A DNA stretch of 64,000 nucleotides from Bifidobacteriaceae bacterium (GCA_022651005.1 JALCQD010000001.1:372001-436000), one strand, 5' to 3'; shown: positions 36,449 through 46,707, counted from the stretch's first letter. A program made the numbers and translations. Notes: generated from the sequence alone by a model not told the origin.

Positions 36449-37597
36449 CTACTTTTTCTGCTGTGCCCGATCCTGCCGCCCATGCACTCCGCGAACGGTC
36501 AGAAGGATCACTGCCAATACGAGCCCGGAGATGGCCACGATGCCAATGCCCCACACTGCTGTTCCGGTCTTCGCCATGCGCGACCACCACGATTGCAGTG
36601 GAGAAGACCCCGTGGAGCCAGCCTGAGGGAATAACGAGCCGGGCAGGCTACCCCTCCTTGTGTTCGTCACGGTGAACACTGTGTTCTCGCGATCAACGCT
36701 CACCGTGTAACCTTGCGCAACGCTCTCTTCGGCCACACGCCAGTCGTATGCCGCATCAAGGCCGCTCCACGTATGGGTCCACTTGTTCTTATCACTTAAA
36801 ACAACGGTCCGGGAAATGGCGCCGTTCCTCAGGAGATCAATCCGCACGGATGAGGGGTGTGCCGCACTCGAAGTCCCGGTATCACTTTGCGATGCATTCT
36901 CGTCGAGAGCTCCGTCGGTAGCCCACACCTTTTTCACCGTTCTGCTGACGGTGCGCGGGGCTGCCACGCACTCCGCTTTGGGCACTACCGTCGTTACGTC
37001 GGCGTCGGCGCCATCGACTGAAAGTAGCACGGCGGACGATTCACATGTGAGATTCCCCGTCGCAAACTGTGGAGCCGTCACGAGATACAGGCCACTGCTC
37101 AACCCCGTCAAGAGGGCTTCGCCACTCGCGGAGGTGTTGGAATCATCTGTGGTGTGGAGCGCATCCCGCACACTGTAAGCTGCCAGAGTCTGTGCCAAGG
37201 CCCTGGAACTCGCCTCGTGAGAGACGCTCTTCGGCCCCGCGCCGGAAGAAGAACCTTCTTCGGAAGAATCAGTGATATCCCATGACACCGGATATGCGGC
37301 GAATTCTTGGGTCGGGACCCATCCACGCTGTGATCCGTCCCATTGTGCCACCCGATACGCGCTGAACGTCACGCCGGATAGCGCAACGCCGTCGGCGGCA
37401 TACTGCACCGCCAACGACCCCTCGGCATGGTCTCCATCACCGTCTGCCGTTTGCGATGATGCGGTTGATGATGACGATGCGGTTGGCGCCGCCGCGTGAG
37501 CGCTCGGCAGAGGCGTCCCGAACACGCCAAGCGTCACGAAAAAGAGCGCCGCGACGACGAAAACAGCGAGCGCACTCAGCGATGCACGTTTCATCAT
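36449..37597 (-). CDS. Minor pilin / CnaB-domain surface protein
   Basis: A 382-aa secreted protein, last gene of the pilus operon, overlapping the sortase stop by 4 nt. It has a signal peptide (ending near AHA-A), a beta-rich N-terminal domain with two cysteines (TCESS, AECVA), and a CnaB fold near 250-315 (VRIDLLRNGAISRTVVLSD, WSGLDAAYDWRVAEE, FTVTNT). The C-terminus has FPQAG (323-327), then MAKTG (341-345) directly before a hydrophobic helix and an RGVHGRQ tail; MAKTG resembles LAxTG and is the more likely sorting site by position. Expected to be the pilus base or wall-anchoring subunit. Confidence 0.78.
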   Translation of the reverse strand: MMKRASLSALAVFVVAALFFVTLGVFGTPLPSAHAAAPTASSSSTASSQTADGDGDHAEGSLAVQYAADGVALSGVTFSAYRVAQWDGSQRGWVPTQEFAAYPVSWDITDSSEEGSSSGAGPKSVSHEASSRALAQTLAAYSVRDALHTTDDSNTSASGEALLTGLSSGLYLVTAPQFATGNLTCESSAVLLSVDGADADVTTVVPKAECVAAPRTVSRTVKKVWATDGALDENASQSDTGTSSAAHPSSVRIDLLRNGAISRTVVLSDKNKWTHTWSGLDAAYDWRVAEESVAQGYTVSVDRENTVFTVTNTRRGSLPGSLFPQAGSTGSSPLQSWWSRMAKTGTAVWGIGIVAISGLVLAVILLTVRGVHGRQDRAQQKK

Positions 37598-38556
37598 TGT
37601 TCCGCTCCTTTCACGTCATTCCTCGTTCCGTAAACCCCGCCATTATGCTGTCCATACGGCGCATGCATGCCCGCGAGCACGATGAACCGCCTCCGAGACT
37701 TCGCGCCCAGAAGAACCAGTTCGAGACCCGCGAGCACGAATGCCCCGATCAACGCCACCGTGCGGATCATCTCATCGGGAGTGTCGTACACCGTGGTGTC
37801 GGCCATGGGATTGGGAATTCGGTGGCCTCGCACCAGCAGCCGATGCGTGTTGATCCCGTACGGGGTGCAGGTGATGAGGGTGGCCTCATCCTTGCCGTTG
37901 CTGATTGCCAGCTTGGAGAGCTGATCGGGAAGCACCACACTGATCTGATCTACCTTGTACGTGAACGTCTCGCCTAGCACGTGGAAGGCAAAAGTGTCAC
38001 CCTTGCGCAGCTCATCCAGCCCCGTGAGCAGACGGGCGGACGGCAAGCCCGTGTGACCGCTCACGACGGCATGTGTGGAGGCTCCCCCCACAGGAAGCGA
38101 CGAGCCCGGCAAATGCCCCACCGCCACCTGCAGCACGGTATCGCTCGTGCCGTGGTAGAGGGGCAAGCGCACCGCGATTTTTGGAATCGTCACATATCCC
38201 ATGATTCCCGTATTCGTGGTGTCGAGCAGCTTCTCGTACTCCTTCTTTTGACCAGACGTGAGATTAAAGCGGCTGAGCCCCCTACCAACGAGCGTCTCGT
38301 TGTAGGCGCGAGCGGCTGCCATCTCTTTCTGGCGATCAGCGGCACTCGTATCAGCGACCTTCTCGATATACCCCGCCACCGCACGCGACTCGTGGTAGCG
38401 ATTCCACCAGTCACTCACGGTGGGATACAACACCAGGCAGAGCCCTGCAACCAACACAACGGCAAAAAACAGCGTGCCGAGGCTGAGGCCGTGGCGTTCA
38501 CGGCCTCCTCGCTCGGGATGGCGTCCCTTTGGGCGTGCTGACTGCGTCGATGCCAT
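37594..38556 (-). CDS. Class C (pilus-specific) sortase
   Basis: A 320-aa transpeptidase with an N-terminal membrane helix, a lid-type loop before GIMGYVTIPKIAVRLPLYHG, catalytic H168 (VVSGHTGLPS), C230 (TLITCTPYG) and an Arg in INTHRLLVRGHR. A second hydrophobic helix near the C-terminus (VALIGAFVLAGLELVLL) is typical of class C enzymes. It polymerises the LPSTG backbone pilin encoded immediately upstream (31-nt gap) through lysine isopeptide bonds on the outer membrane face. Lid residues differ from the classical DPF/DPW triad. Confidence 0.95.
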   Translation of the reverse strand: MASTQSARPKGRHPERGGRERHGLSLGTLFFAVVLVAGLCLVLYPTVSDWWNRYHESRAVAGYIEKVADTSAADRQKEMAAARAYNETLVGRGLSRFNLTSGQKKEYEKLLDTTNTGIMGYVTIPKIAVRLPLYHGTSDTVLQVAVGHLPGSSLPVGGASTHAVVSGHTGLPSARLLTGLDELRKGDTFAFHVLGETFTYKVDQISVVLPDQLSKLAISNGKDEATLITCTPYGINTHRLLVRGHRIPNPMADTTVYDTPDEMIRTVALIGAFVLAGLELVLLGAKSRRRFIVLAGMHAPYGQHNGGVYGTRNDVKGAEQ

Positions 38557-38587
38557 CAGTTGGTGCTGGACCTCAGCTCACACCCCG

Positions 38588-40144
38588 TCAGTTCTTGCTC
38601 GCCTTGCGCCGACGCAGACCGAAGTAAACCCCTGCAGCCACGACCAGAATCCCGCCGCCGACGTAGAGGAGCGTGGTGCCCATGCCGCCCGTGCTCGGCA
38701 ATAGTGAGCCGGTGGTATCGACCACCTCGGTTGAGATGATGCCGGTTGTCAGGTCGGCAGCGAACGCCGTTTTATCGGTTGTGAGAGTCTTCAACTGCGG
38801 ATCATCAGAGACAGTGTCGTATGTGGCATTAATCGTGAACGTCATGTCATCCGCTTTGTTATAACCGGCGGGGACCGTGGACTCGACGAGCTTGTAGGTT
38901 CCTGCATCGAGGCGTTCGAAGGCGAAGGTGTTGGACTCTGTATTCACCTGTTCGTCGCCGACCTTAGTACCGGTAGCAGTATCGGTAGCGTCAGTTCCAT
39001 CCGCCACTTTATAGAGCGTGAAACCGGCCCCCTTTAGCGGATTTTTGCCGTCCGTCTTGGTCACTTTCAGACCATAAGTGAACACAGTTACCTTGTCTGG
39101 GGGTGTTTGGCCCGTTAAACCGGTGTTGTAGGGATCATTAGAGAACTCGAGATAAGCGGTGTTGGGATTGCCCGTGCTACCTTCAACAGCGTCTGACGTG
39201 AGCTTCGCACTGTAATCAACTTCGATTTGGGTGTCACCTGACAAAGTCAGAACATTACCGTCTGTGTCTTTCGCCGTTTTCAGATCGGCAAATGACACTG
39301 TGAAACCATTCTCTGTGGAAGCAACCTTATAGGAAGCGGGATCAACGGTCGCACCATTGAAAACCTTGACGGACACTGTTCCGTCTTCATACTTCAAACC
39401 TTGAGACTCCGTATCGTGGAAGACGTACTTATAGGTGTCGTAAGCGTCAATTTTGTCGGGTACCGTGCCCACGAGCTTGAAGGGAATGCTCTCGCCTTCG
39501 GCATAGTCGGCGGCATCTTGCCAATCACTCAACGCGCCTGTGGAGCTATCGGAGTCCTTTACCTTCTTCGTGAGTGTTACCGAATCGGCCTTGAGGGTGA
39601 GTTCCTGATCACGCCCAGCGGTACCCAGCATCGCCAACGTCGCGGTATGGCCTTGCGCCACCTTCTCTGATTGTGAAGCGAACAGATAGTATCCCTGTGG
39701 CAACGACGGGAACGTCGCCGTTCCGGAATCATTGGCGGACTCAGCTGTGTTGGTTGGTATATCTGCAGCTTTAATCTTTTTGTATGCCGCGTTGGCAAAG
39801 GTCTGAATCTTGGAGCTGTCTTTGAGAGCACCCAGCGTCTCGATGATCTCGGCATCCGTCGCGCCGCTCTCGTCTTCACCGGTCACAGCGGCCATGCCGG
39901 CCTTCAAAACGTCTCTATATGAATCGCTGACCGTGTACACAATGGCATCGTTGCTACCGATCGAGGCAGTCATCAGCTCGTAGGCACCGTATGACTCGCC
40001 CTTGACGCCATTGATCGTGACCGTGCTGTCCGTTGCCTCGCCTGCCGTGGTATCCGCTACAGCGGTCCCCACGCCCATGAGTCCGGCAACCGCCATTGCG
40101 GCAGCGGAGATGACGCCAACGAGCGCCTTCCATGTCCGTTTCAT
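38588..40144 (-). CDS. Major backbone pilin (LPSTG)
   Basis: A 518-aa FimA/FimP-type pilin. Signal peptide ends near AVA (residue 30). The N-terminal domain includes FPSLPQGYYLFAS; the middle domain is fimbrial isopeptide-forming; the C-terminal CnaB-like domain has VTKTDGKNPLKGAGFTLYK, an E-box (YKLVESTVPAGY) and then LPSTG at 482-486, a helix and RRRKASKN. These features match sortase-assembled type-2-fimbria-like shafts of bifidobacteria and actinomycetes. AAGGAGAAGTA precedes the ATG. Pilus polymer formation is inferred from the adjacent class C sortase. Confidence 0.93.
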   Translation of the reverse strand: MKRTWKALVGVISAAAMAVAGLMGVGTAVADTTAGEATDSTVTINGVKGESYGAYELMTASIGSNDAIVYTVSDSYRDVLKAGMAAVTGEDESGATDAEIIETLGALKDSSKIQTFANAAYKKIKAADIPTNTAESANDSGTATFPSLPQGYYLFASQSEKVAQGHTATLAMLGTAGRDQELTLKADSVTLTKKVKDSDSSTGALSDWQDAADYAEGESIPFKLVGTVPDKIDAYDTYKYVFHDTESQGLKYEDGTVSVKVFNGATVDPASYKVASTENGFTVSFADLKTAKDTDGNVLTLSGDTQIEVDYSAKLTSDAVEGSTGNPNTAYLEFSNDPYNTGLTGQTPPDKVTVFTYGLKVTKTDGKNPLKGAGFTLYKVADGTDATDTATGTKVGDEQVNTESNTFAFERLDAGTYKLVESTVPAGYNKADDMTFTINATYDTVSDDPQLKTLTTDKTAFAADLTTGIISTEVVDTTGSLLPSTGGMGTTLLYVGGGILVVAAGVYFGLRRRKASKN

Positions 40145-40280
40145 TACTTCTCCTTGTTAATCTTTCTGCAAAATCTGTTCTTCATTTAAAAATCAAAAGT
40201 GTGCGATGTCTCGGCACCGCTACGGAGGCCCCTGTCTGCAGGAGGTAAGAACGCGGCCATGCCGACGACCCCGTGCACAT

Positions 40281-43200
40281 TCATCGTGTGGAGGCATGAA
40301 GGTCACCGCCCGTCCCCGCATCTCGCGAGCGCCGCAACCTGCGTCTCAGCTGCCACGCCGACACAACGATGAGGGCCGCACCCGCTCCCACAACCGCCGG
40401 TGCTCCCGCTCCGCCGGTATTGGGAAGGATGATTTCCTTATCGTTGGGAATATAAAGGTCGCCGCCGCCGCTGTACGTCATTCCTGAGTAATCAGCGGGT
40501 TTATGCTCGGGATACGTGTTCGTGTCGGAGTCAAAAATCACAAAATAGTAGGGCTCGCTCGACACCAAATACCCTTCCGGCGCCTGCGTCTCCACCAATT
40601 TGTAGGCGGTGTTGTACGTGATGGAAGCGTTCTCCCCTGAAAGGTCCAACGTGCCGTCCTCCGCCGTGGTGAAGGAGTCCGCATCTTGATCCTTCGGAGT
40701 TACCTTCTGCCACTCGCCCGCCGTGGCATCCGCCGCATCGGTTGGCTTCCACACATACAGGTCAAACTGGGCGCCGGCGAGACGCCTGCCAAAGTTGGCG
40801 GAATCAACCTTCTGAACGCGGATTCCCTTGATGTTGAGATCCGTATTCACGTTCTCGATGGGAACGGACGTCGTGGTGGTTGCGGTGCCTTTCCCGTTGA
40901 CGGAAGCGGTGTTCTGAACGCTTGACGACGTATTGGGTTGCCCCGTGCAGCGATACTCGTAGGTTATGATGAGCGGCTCGTTGTCGGGAACTGAGAACAC
41001 GATGGTCTTTTCGCGATTGTTGTTCGTGCCTGCATCGGATCCCGACGTCACGTTCGTGGACTTATAGGTGAACGACACTTCACCCTGACTGAGCTCGTCT
41101 CCCTGGCTGCCGTCCGCGTTCATGTGATACACGTGGATGGAACTCTGGATGAGGTTCGCCTCCAACTGCCCGTAATACTGGTTATTGTCGTAACTCATGA
41201 CGTCCTGAAGCGTGAGCTCCGACGTGCCGGCAGTTAGACTCGTTCCATCGGGATTGACGATGAGCGTGTAGGGAATGATGTTATTGCTGACGGTTCCCGC
41301 CTTCTTCTCCACCACGGGATCAGTGACGGTCTGTGTTTGCGTTGCGGTCCCATAGTTGCCGCCAATACTGCCGGCGAGGTTGGCGGAATTCGCAAAGCTC
41401 TCGGGCTTCTTTTGCAGGGCCTCTGCCGTCACACTCGAATCCAAAGCGACCACAAAAGTAACGGTAAACTTCGACCAATCAGTGCCTGCCGTATCCACGA
41501 ACTCACTGGGCAGTGTGAGAGTCACCACATTGTCGCTCACTTTCACGGAGGTGTGGAAAGTTTTAGTTTCCGTCCCTATCTGCTCCGAGATGACCAGGTC
41601 TCCACCGTCCCCGCCATTCGTCGAGCCATTTGACGTATGCCACTGCTCCTCGCTGTCCGCCATATTTGAGTGGAAGACGATGCCCGGGTACCGAGAATCC
41701 CCGGTGAGCAGATGGAGATCCTTGGGGAGGTTTTCCGTCAGCGTCAGACTTTCGCCCGCGTGACGTTTAGCAGCACTTGGCAGCGACGCCTCAATGGACC
41801 ATTGCAAAAGCTTGCTGCCGTCGTCGGCTGCGGCAAGCGAATCGTATTGGTGCGTGGTGTCCGCAATGCTCTGAATGTCCAAGATTGGATCCGTTGCATC
41901 GATCTTGTCCGTCGTATCAGCCTTGGTAATCTGCCACGGCAACTTCTGCGCGAGCGGCTCATAGATGAGTTGTCCATAGTCGCTGTCACCGCGAGGACCC
42001 AAAGTTGCGTTATTTGTGTAGTAGGTTTGCTGACTTGGATTGGGGATCGTAGCCGAGGACTCGTACCTGAAAGTGATATCCGTATCTTTGGGAACGGTAG
42101 AAGAAGATGTCACCACAAAAATCGTGGGCTTATCGGCCGTCTCTGTGGTGCCGTCGGACGCAAAGAACACGACTTTTGGAGTCGTCAACCCGGCCGTCTT
42201 GAATGCGGCATTGACGGCAGATACGATCGTTTCCTGCTGATCCGCGGAGAACCACTGCAGCGTTGCGCCGTCATTGCCCTGCTGTAGGGAGTCGGTGTAT
42301 GTCCATGTCCCGCCATCGGAAGGAATGACGGCGGTGCCATCAAGCTGCGGCTTGATCGTCGTCGTCCACGTAAGGACGGCGCTGGTTTCATCTGCAGACG
42401 CAACCAGCGAGACTCCATCTTTGGTGAGAGTGGGGTATGAAACTGTGGTGGAAGAACTCGGTGGAGTCTTGCCCGTATCAATACCCTCCGGAGGCGTAAA
42501 AGTAGCAGTATTCGTTGCATTTGTGGCGTTCGTGCCACTGGGCGCATCCGTCGAATACGTCACCGTATATTCCTGCGACGATGACCCAAAGGTGTACGGA
42601 AGGCTTACGGACTTCTCGGTGCCATCCGCGCCCGTCAGCGTGACGGTGCTCGGCAGGGTAATGCCCGCGCCCGGAGTATCCGACAGGGTCCATCCCTCTA
42701 GGTTGGAGCCATTGGTGTTGAGTTTAATGGTCCAGGCTACTGATCCATCAGACTGAAGCTCTCCGGATTTTTCGATAGTGGGGTCGCTTCCGAATTCGGT
42801 CGTCGTGCGATCCGTTGCATACAAATCGGTTCCCGTGGTGTCTTTAGACGAGGCGAGTACGTGATTGGTGGCGTCCAGCACCCCTGACGCGGGAACCTTC
42901 GTAGAAGAGGAGTAGGTGACAACGTATTCTCCCCCGGCAGCGAGCTGCGGCAGCGTCATCCCGAATCCGATTCCCTTGACGCCTGGGTCGTACGTAACAT
43001 TACTCACCGCTGCGCCAGCTGCGTCGACGACGTGTGGGGCGTCGCTTCCGCTTGGCAGCGTGTTATTAAACCATGATGTCGGTCAGCTTCACGTCGTCGG
43101 CCGTGCCGTTCACGCTCTTTACCGTGAGGGTATAGTCGATGGTTCCATCGGATCCAACTTTGCGCGCAGTCTTTGTTATGGTGAGATCACTTTGCAAGTT

Positions 43201-43809
43201 CACGGGTACATCAACGGTCTCGGATGGGGTGAAATCGAGTTTTCCTCCTTGTCCCTTATTCACGTCGCCAGGATCGACGTCGAAAGAGAACGTTCCGGTC
43301 GGCGTCAGGCCGCTGGCCCTGTCTATGTAGTCTTGGGAAAAGTCGAGCGTCACCACACCCGCCGCGGTAACGCTGTATGTTGCCATTTCCTGGCCCTCAT
43401 ATGAAATCGGCTGCTTCGATAACGCTGTCACCGTCGTGATTGATGAGGGAATCTGATACGTCAGCGTGTGCTGAGAGCTGCTGAGAGTACCCGCTGGAAT
43501 ATCAAAATGAACTTTGAAACGAATCTTCTGATTGAGGTTGACTTGATCGTTACCCTGAAGCGTTGTCCACGTGGAGCCGCCATCCGAGCTCACATCGAAG
43601 GTGACGCTCGTGATCCACTGGGAAAGGTCCTTCGTTGACGTCGAGGATTCTGATGCAGCCGAGGCAGCAGGGGTAGTGACCTGAGACACGTTCGCAAAGA
43701 CGACAAGAAGAACGGCTGCGAGAAGAAGCGACAGAAGCTTTCTGGCATGTGTAAAGCCGCTCACGCCCGTCACGCGTAAAGCATGATGTCCTTCATGCCT
43801 CGCAGCCAT
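40281..43809 (-). pseudogene. Pilus tip adhesin split by a 1-nt frameshift
   Basis: Two collinear frames form one large surface protein. The first (43809 to 43066, 247 codons) has a signal peptide and a beta domain (WITSVTFDVSSDGG, ITKTARKVGSDGTIDYTLTV), ending LTDIMV at TAA. Removing a single T from GTTTAATAA near 43068 restores the frame as VNNTLPSGSDAPHVVDAAG and joins it directly to the second frame (stop at 40281). The rest holds long beta-repeat adhesin domains, a SpaA-like module (YKLVETQAPEGYLV) and LPNTG with helix and Arg-rich tail. Intact it would be about 1,170 aa, the first gene and likely tip subunit of the pilus operon. Mutation, sequencing error or recoding are all possible. 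Confidence 0.8.
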
Positions 43810-43866
43810 GCCATCGCCTCTTTGCCGTCATTGTGTAACGAATAACCTTTTCTTCTTTCACCACAG

Positions 43867-43896
43867 AATATACAAGCCCCACGCGACGGGGGCCAA
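43867..43896 (-). promoter_or_regulatory. Predicted promoter of the pilus operon
   Basis: On the minus strand TTGGCC (-35, plus 43891-43896) is spaced 18 nt from TATATT (-10, plus 43867-43872). RNA would start near 43860, about 50 nt before the tip-adhesin ATG, which has GAGG upstream. Confidence 0.55.
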
Positions 43897-43911
43897 TTTT
43901 CCCACATACCA

Positions 43912-44102
43912 AGAAACGCTTTTATTCCAACGGATACGGCCTAAAGTTTTCGTAGATTACAAGGCCTTTTCACCGAAACGCTTTTCCCCACAAGCGTCGC
44001 TCACCCCGCTCCAAGGACGATCTCTCAGATCTTGACGAACGGGGACCATCAGTACAGCGCAGGAAAAATAACGCATTCAGTATCTCACACTCGAACGTTT
44101 CG
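43912..44102. repeat. Repeated cre/LacI-like motifs upstream of pilus operon
   Basis: GAAACGCTTTT occurs twice (43912-43923 and 43974-43985, each 12 bp with A or C first), and a related CGAACGTTTCG lies at 44092-44102. They resemble LacI/CcpA-type half sites and sit upstream of the predicted pilus promoter. The rest of the 43810-44286 gap holds no gene that I can support. Confidence 0.4.
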
Positions 44103-44205
44103 ACGCTCTTACAAGACAAACAGCCTCACGTATCTTTTCTAGCGCTAGATTTCTTCCCACACAACACCCAACGACGCCTGCGAAGATCACGCGCACATGA
44201 GTATA

Positions 44206-44234
44206 TTGACAATCTATATACCTCGTTTTACAAA
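44206..44234 (+). promoter_or_regulatory. Sigma-70-type promoter for the gene at 44287
   Basis: A consensus TTGACA (44206-44211) is followed after 17 nt by TACAAA (44229-44234). A transcript from here would have a leader of about 45 nt with GAGGAAAA before the ATG. Confidence 0.65.
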
Positions 44235-44286
44235 GACATCTAACACCACCTACCGGCAACCCTTCACCACGCATAATCGAGGAAAA

Positions 44287-44850
44287 ATGGCATTATCATC
44301 ACTGGCACGCAAAAAAATCAACGCTTTCGCGGCTGAGATGGTCACCGAGGGAGTACCCGCCGAGGAGCTGAGCTACCCCGAACGCTTCACGCGCAAAATC
44401 CATGAGACCCAGGCCAAGATCAGCAAAAAGCTCACCTCAGACCGCTCGGCGGACGTCGCCGAGCTCTCCGGTTACATGAGCGATTACATGGAGACGCTCA
44501 TGCACGACGAGCACCTCAGCGAAGCTGACGCCTACGAAAAGGCCGCCGCCACTTTCACGGCAGATATGCGCGCAGCAGGAAGCACCACAGACGAGGCGGC
44601 CCTCGCTACAGCACATTCCGAGTATTACCGCACCATGGATCCCGAAACCACGGAACGCATTGGCCTGGGATACGCCAGCGGCCTGCTGTTCGGCATCGCC
44701 TTGGGAGCGGTTCTCGGGATACTGGGCCAGGCATGGTACAACCATGCTGTTTTCGGGATCGTTTTTGGTGTCGTCCTGGCGGCAGGAGCGGTCGCGGGAT
44801 TGGCATACGGAATGCGCGTACAGATCACGGCACGGAATCACAGAGAATAA
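44287..44850 (+). CDS. Uncharacterised membrane-anchored protein
   Basis: A 187-aa protein. ATG at 44287 has GAGG upstream; the frame is open 30 codons further upstream but that part overlaps the promoter. The N-terminal 130 residues are hydrophilic and helical (KKINAFAAEMVTEGV, ERFTRKIHETQAKISKKL, DYMETLMHDEHLSEADAYEKAAA). Two C-terminal hydrophobic helices follow (GLLFGIALGAVLGIL, VFGIVFGVVLAAGAVAGLAYGM). The layout resembles small cytoplasmic-domain proteins with a C-terminal hairpin anchor (DUF1129/DUF1700-like in appearance), but I cannot assign a family. Strong consensus promoter suggests good expression. Confidence 0.65.
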   Translation: MALSSLARKKINAFAAEMVTEGVPAEELSYPERFTRKIHETQAKISKKLTSDRSADVAELSGYMSDYMETLMHDEHLSEADAYEKAAATFTADMRAAGSTTDEAALATAHSEYYRTMDPETTERIGLGYASGLLFGIALGAVLGILGQAWYNHAVFGIVFGVVLAAGAVAGLAYGMRVQITARNHRE

Positions 44851-44873
44851 GGGCGGCGGCGCGACTACTGCGA

Positions 44874-45395
44874 CTACTTCTCTGTTCCGCGCAGCCCTCT
44901 CGCGAAGGCGTACTTGATGATGCTCTTGCGGCGCACAATGCCCACAAGCGAGCCCGACTCATCGATGACCGGCATCTTCTTGAAGCGTTTCTTCGACAGG
45001 ACGCGCGCCACGTCACCGATGGCACGATTCGACTGGACGCACACCACATTGCGCGTGGCGATGTCCATCACGTTCTGGGAGGCGAGCCTGCGCACCTTTT
45101 CTCCCGTGGTCTCGTCGTCGAAATACACCATCGACGACTGCGCTCCGTTAAAAATTGACTGTGGCCCATACGAAGCGATGGCACGCATGATGTCGCCATC
45201 ACTCACGAATCCGATGATGTTCGTCTCGTCGTCCGGTTCCACCACGGGCAAACTGCTGACCTTCAACTCGATGAGCCGATCCGTCAGCTCACCCACCGTT
45301 GCATCCGCATGGCACACATACACGTCGCGGTCCATCACATCGGCAACGGTCGAATCTTTCGTCACGTTCTTTTCGTTTTCTTCTTTTTCGCTCAC
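44874..45395 (-). CDS. Two-CBS-domain protein
   Basis: A 173-aa cytoplasmic protein made of two CBS modules: TVADVMDRDVYVCHADATVGELTDRL with SLPVVEPDDETNIIGFVSDGDIMRAI, and VMDIATRNVVCVQSNRAIGDVARVL with KKMPVIDESGSLVGIVRRKSIIKYA. Paired CBS modules form a Bateman unit that binds adenine nucleotides. GTG at 45395 is preferred: TAAGGT lies 7 nt upstream, which also offers AAGG as a ribosome site; an upstream in-frame ATG at 45440 is possible. No catalytic domain is attached, so partner and role are unknown. Confidence 0.87.
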   Translation of the reverse strand: MSEKEENEKNVTKDSTVADVMDRDVYVCHADATVGELTDRLIELKVSSLPVVEPDDETNIIGFVSDGDIMRAIASYGPQSIFNGAQSSMVYFDDETTGEKVRRLASQNVMDIATRNVVCVQSNRAIGDVARVLSKKRFKKMPVIDESGSLVGIVRRKSIIKYAFARGLRGTEK

Positions 45396-45515
45396 GTACG
45401 AGACCTTACTCAGGCATTCTGAGCGGTAGGCGAAACACATGCGAAAGCGGGCATGAGGAACAATGAGAGATGAATCGTCGCTCCCTGCACGTCAACCACG
45501 GAAGGAAATCCCACA

Positions 45516-46547
45516 ATGACAACAACCGAAGCACCCAATCAAACACAGCTCGAGAGGCGCGCTTTGGGAGCGCTGCGCGGCCTTTCCCTCGGCGACGCGC
45601 TGGGAATGCCCACGCAATCCATGAGCCATACCGCCATAGCCGATGCCTACGGCACCATCACCGGACTCAACGACGCCATCGCAGAACAGCCCATCGCGCC
45701 GAATATGGCGGCTGGCTGGGTCACGGATGATACAGAGCAGGCGCTCATCGTAGCGCAGCTGATTGGCGATGGCAACGGCCACATCGATCCACACGACTTT
45801 GCGGAACGCCTGCTGGCATGGGAAGACGATATTAAGGCGCGCGGGTCCCTCGATCTGCTGGGCCCCTCCACCAAGCTCGCTCTCGATCAGGTGCGCCACG
45901 GAGCGGACATCAGCACAACCGGTAAAACCGGCACCACCAACGGGGCCGCCATGCGCGTCACCCCCGTGGGCATCGCGAATCCCTCCACGGACCCCGCGCT
46001 CCTCGCCGAACGCATCCACGAATCCTGCCGCGTGACGCACAACACCACTCCCGGATTCCAGTCGGCGGCACTCATCGCTACCGCCGTGAGTCTTGGAATG
46101 GACGGCCGCAACGCACATGAAGCACTCACCATGGCCCTCGATATGGTGGAGGAAATGGACGCTCCTGGGGCATGGAGTCCAAAGGCAAACGTCGTGACGC
46201 GCGCACGCCTGGCCCTGAAGTACGCGGACCACAGCGTAGAACCCGATGAGACCCACTTCCTCAATCGTCTCCGTGCAGAATGCGGAACGTCCGTGGAATC
46301 CAACGAATCCGTTGCAGCCGCCTTCGCCCTGGCGTGGAGGCACGCTGACCAGCCGATCCAGGCACTGTTCTCGGCGGCCGCCATCGGAGGCGACACCGAC
46401 ACCATCGCCGCTATGACCGGCGGAATGCTGGGAGCTGCGGCAGGCCCCGACGCCTTCCCCACCGAGCTCACCGACCAAGTGGCGCGCGTTTCCGGAATCA
46501 GCCTTGAACCCGTCGCCCACACCCTCGTAAAGCTGCGTCTCAAGTAA
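45516..46547 (+). CDS. ADP-ribosylglycohydrolase family protein
   Basis: A 343-aa DraG/ARH-fold hydrolase. Metal-binding motifs are the N-terminal GLSLGDALGMPTQ, WVTDDTEQALIVA (T70-D71-D72-T73) and the C-terminal AAIGGDTDTIAAMTGGMLGA. Members remove ADP-ribose from proteins or cleave N-glycosidic bonds of ribosides. Here it is followed by an NCS1 nucleobase/nucleoside permease and a PfkB sugar kinase, the same functional trio as E. coli yegTUV. That suggests a nucleoside- or ribosyl-compound uptake and breakdown route rather than protein deribosylation; substrate unproven. AAGGAAA ribosome site upstream. Confidence 0.9.
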   Translation: MTTTEAPNQTQLERRALGALRGLSLGDALGMPTQSMSHTAIADAYGTITGLNDAIAEQPIAPNMAAGWVTDDTEQALIVAQLIGDGNGHIDPHDFAERLLAWEDDIKARGSLDLLGPSTKLALDQVRHGADISTTGKTGTTNGAAMRVTPVGIANPSTDPALLAERIHESCRVTHNTTPGFQSAALIATAVSLGMDGRNAHEALTMALDMVEEMDAPGAWSPKANVVTRARLALKYADHSVEPDETHFLNRLRAECGTSVESNESVAAAFALAWRHADQPIQALFSAAAIGGDTDTIAAMTGGMLGAAAGPDAFPTELTDQVARVSGISLEPVAHTLVKLRLK

Positions 46548-46574
46548 ATACATCACTCCCACATCTGCACTCGG

Positions 46575-46580
46575 TACAAT
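46575..46580 (+). promoter_or_regulatory. Possible -10 box (TACAAT) before the permease gene
   Basis: TACAAT lies 128 nt upstream of the permease ATG; a clear -35 is not visible. A near-palindrome centred on TTTCATGAAA (about 46660-46669) lies between box and gene and could be an operator. Confidence 0.3.
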
Positions 46581-46707
46581 AGCGAGCGTTTGGACCACGC
46601 GGCGAGTGCCACCTACCGTGACGAATTCACTGCCCACGTCCGAATGGCCACGCGTAAATTTTCATGAAATTTAGCGAAGCCACCTCAAAATCCATCAAGG
46701 AGAGACA

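Noticed and set aside
43060-43075. Programmed frameshift or phase-variable tract in the tip adhesin
   Set aside because: Only three T residues are present, too short for slipped-strand variation, and no stimulatory ribosome site or structure is evident; kept only as a remote option.
43810-44286. Small genes in the gap between pilus operon and membrane protein
   Set aside because: Short frames on both strands lack ribosome sites and overlap the promoters and repeats described there.
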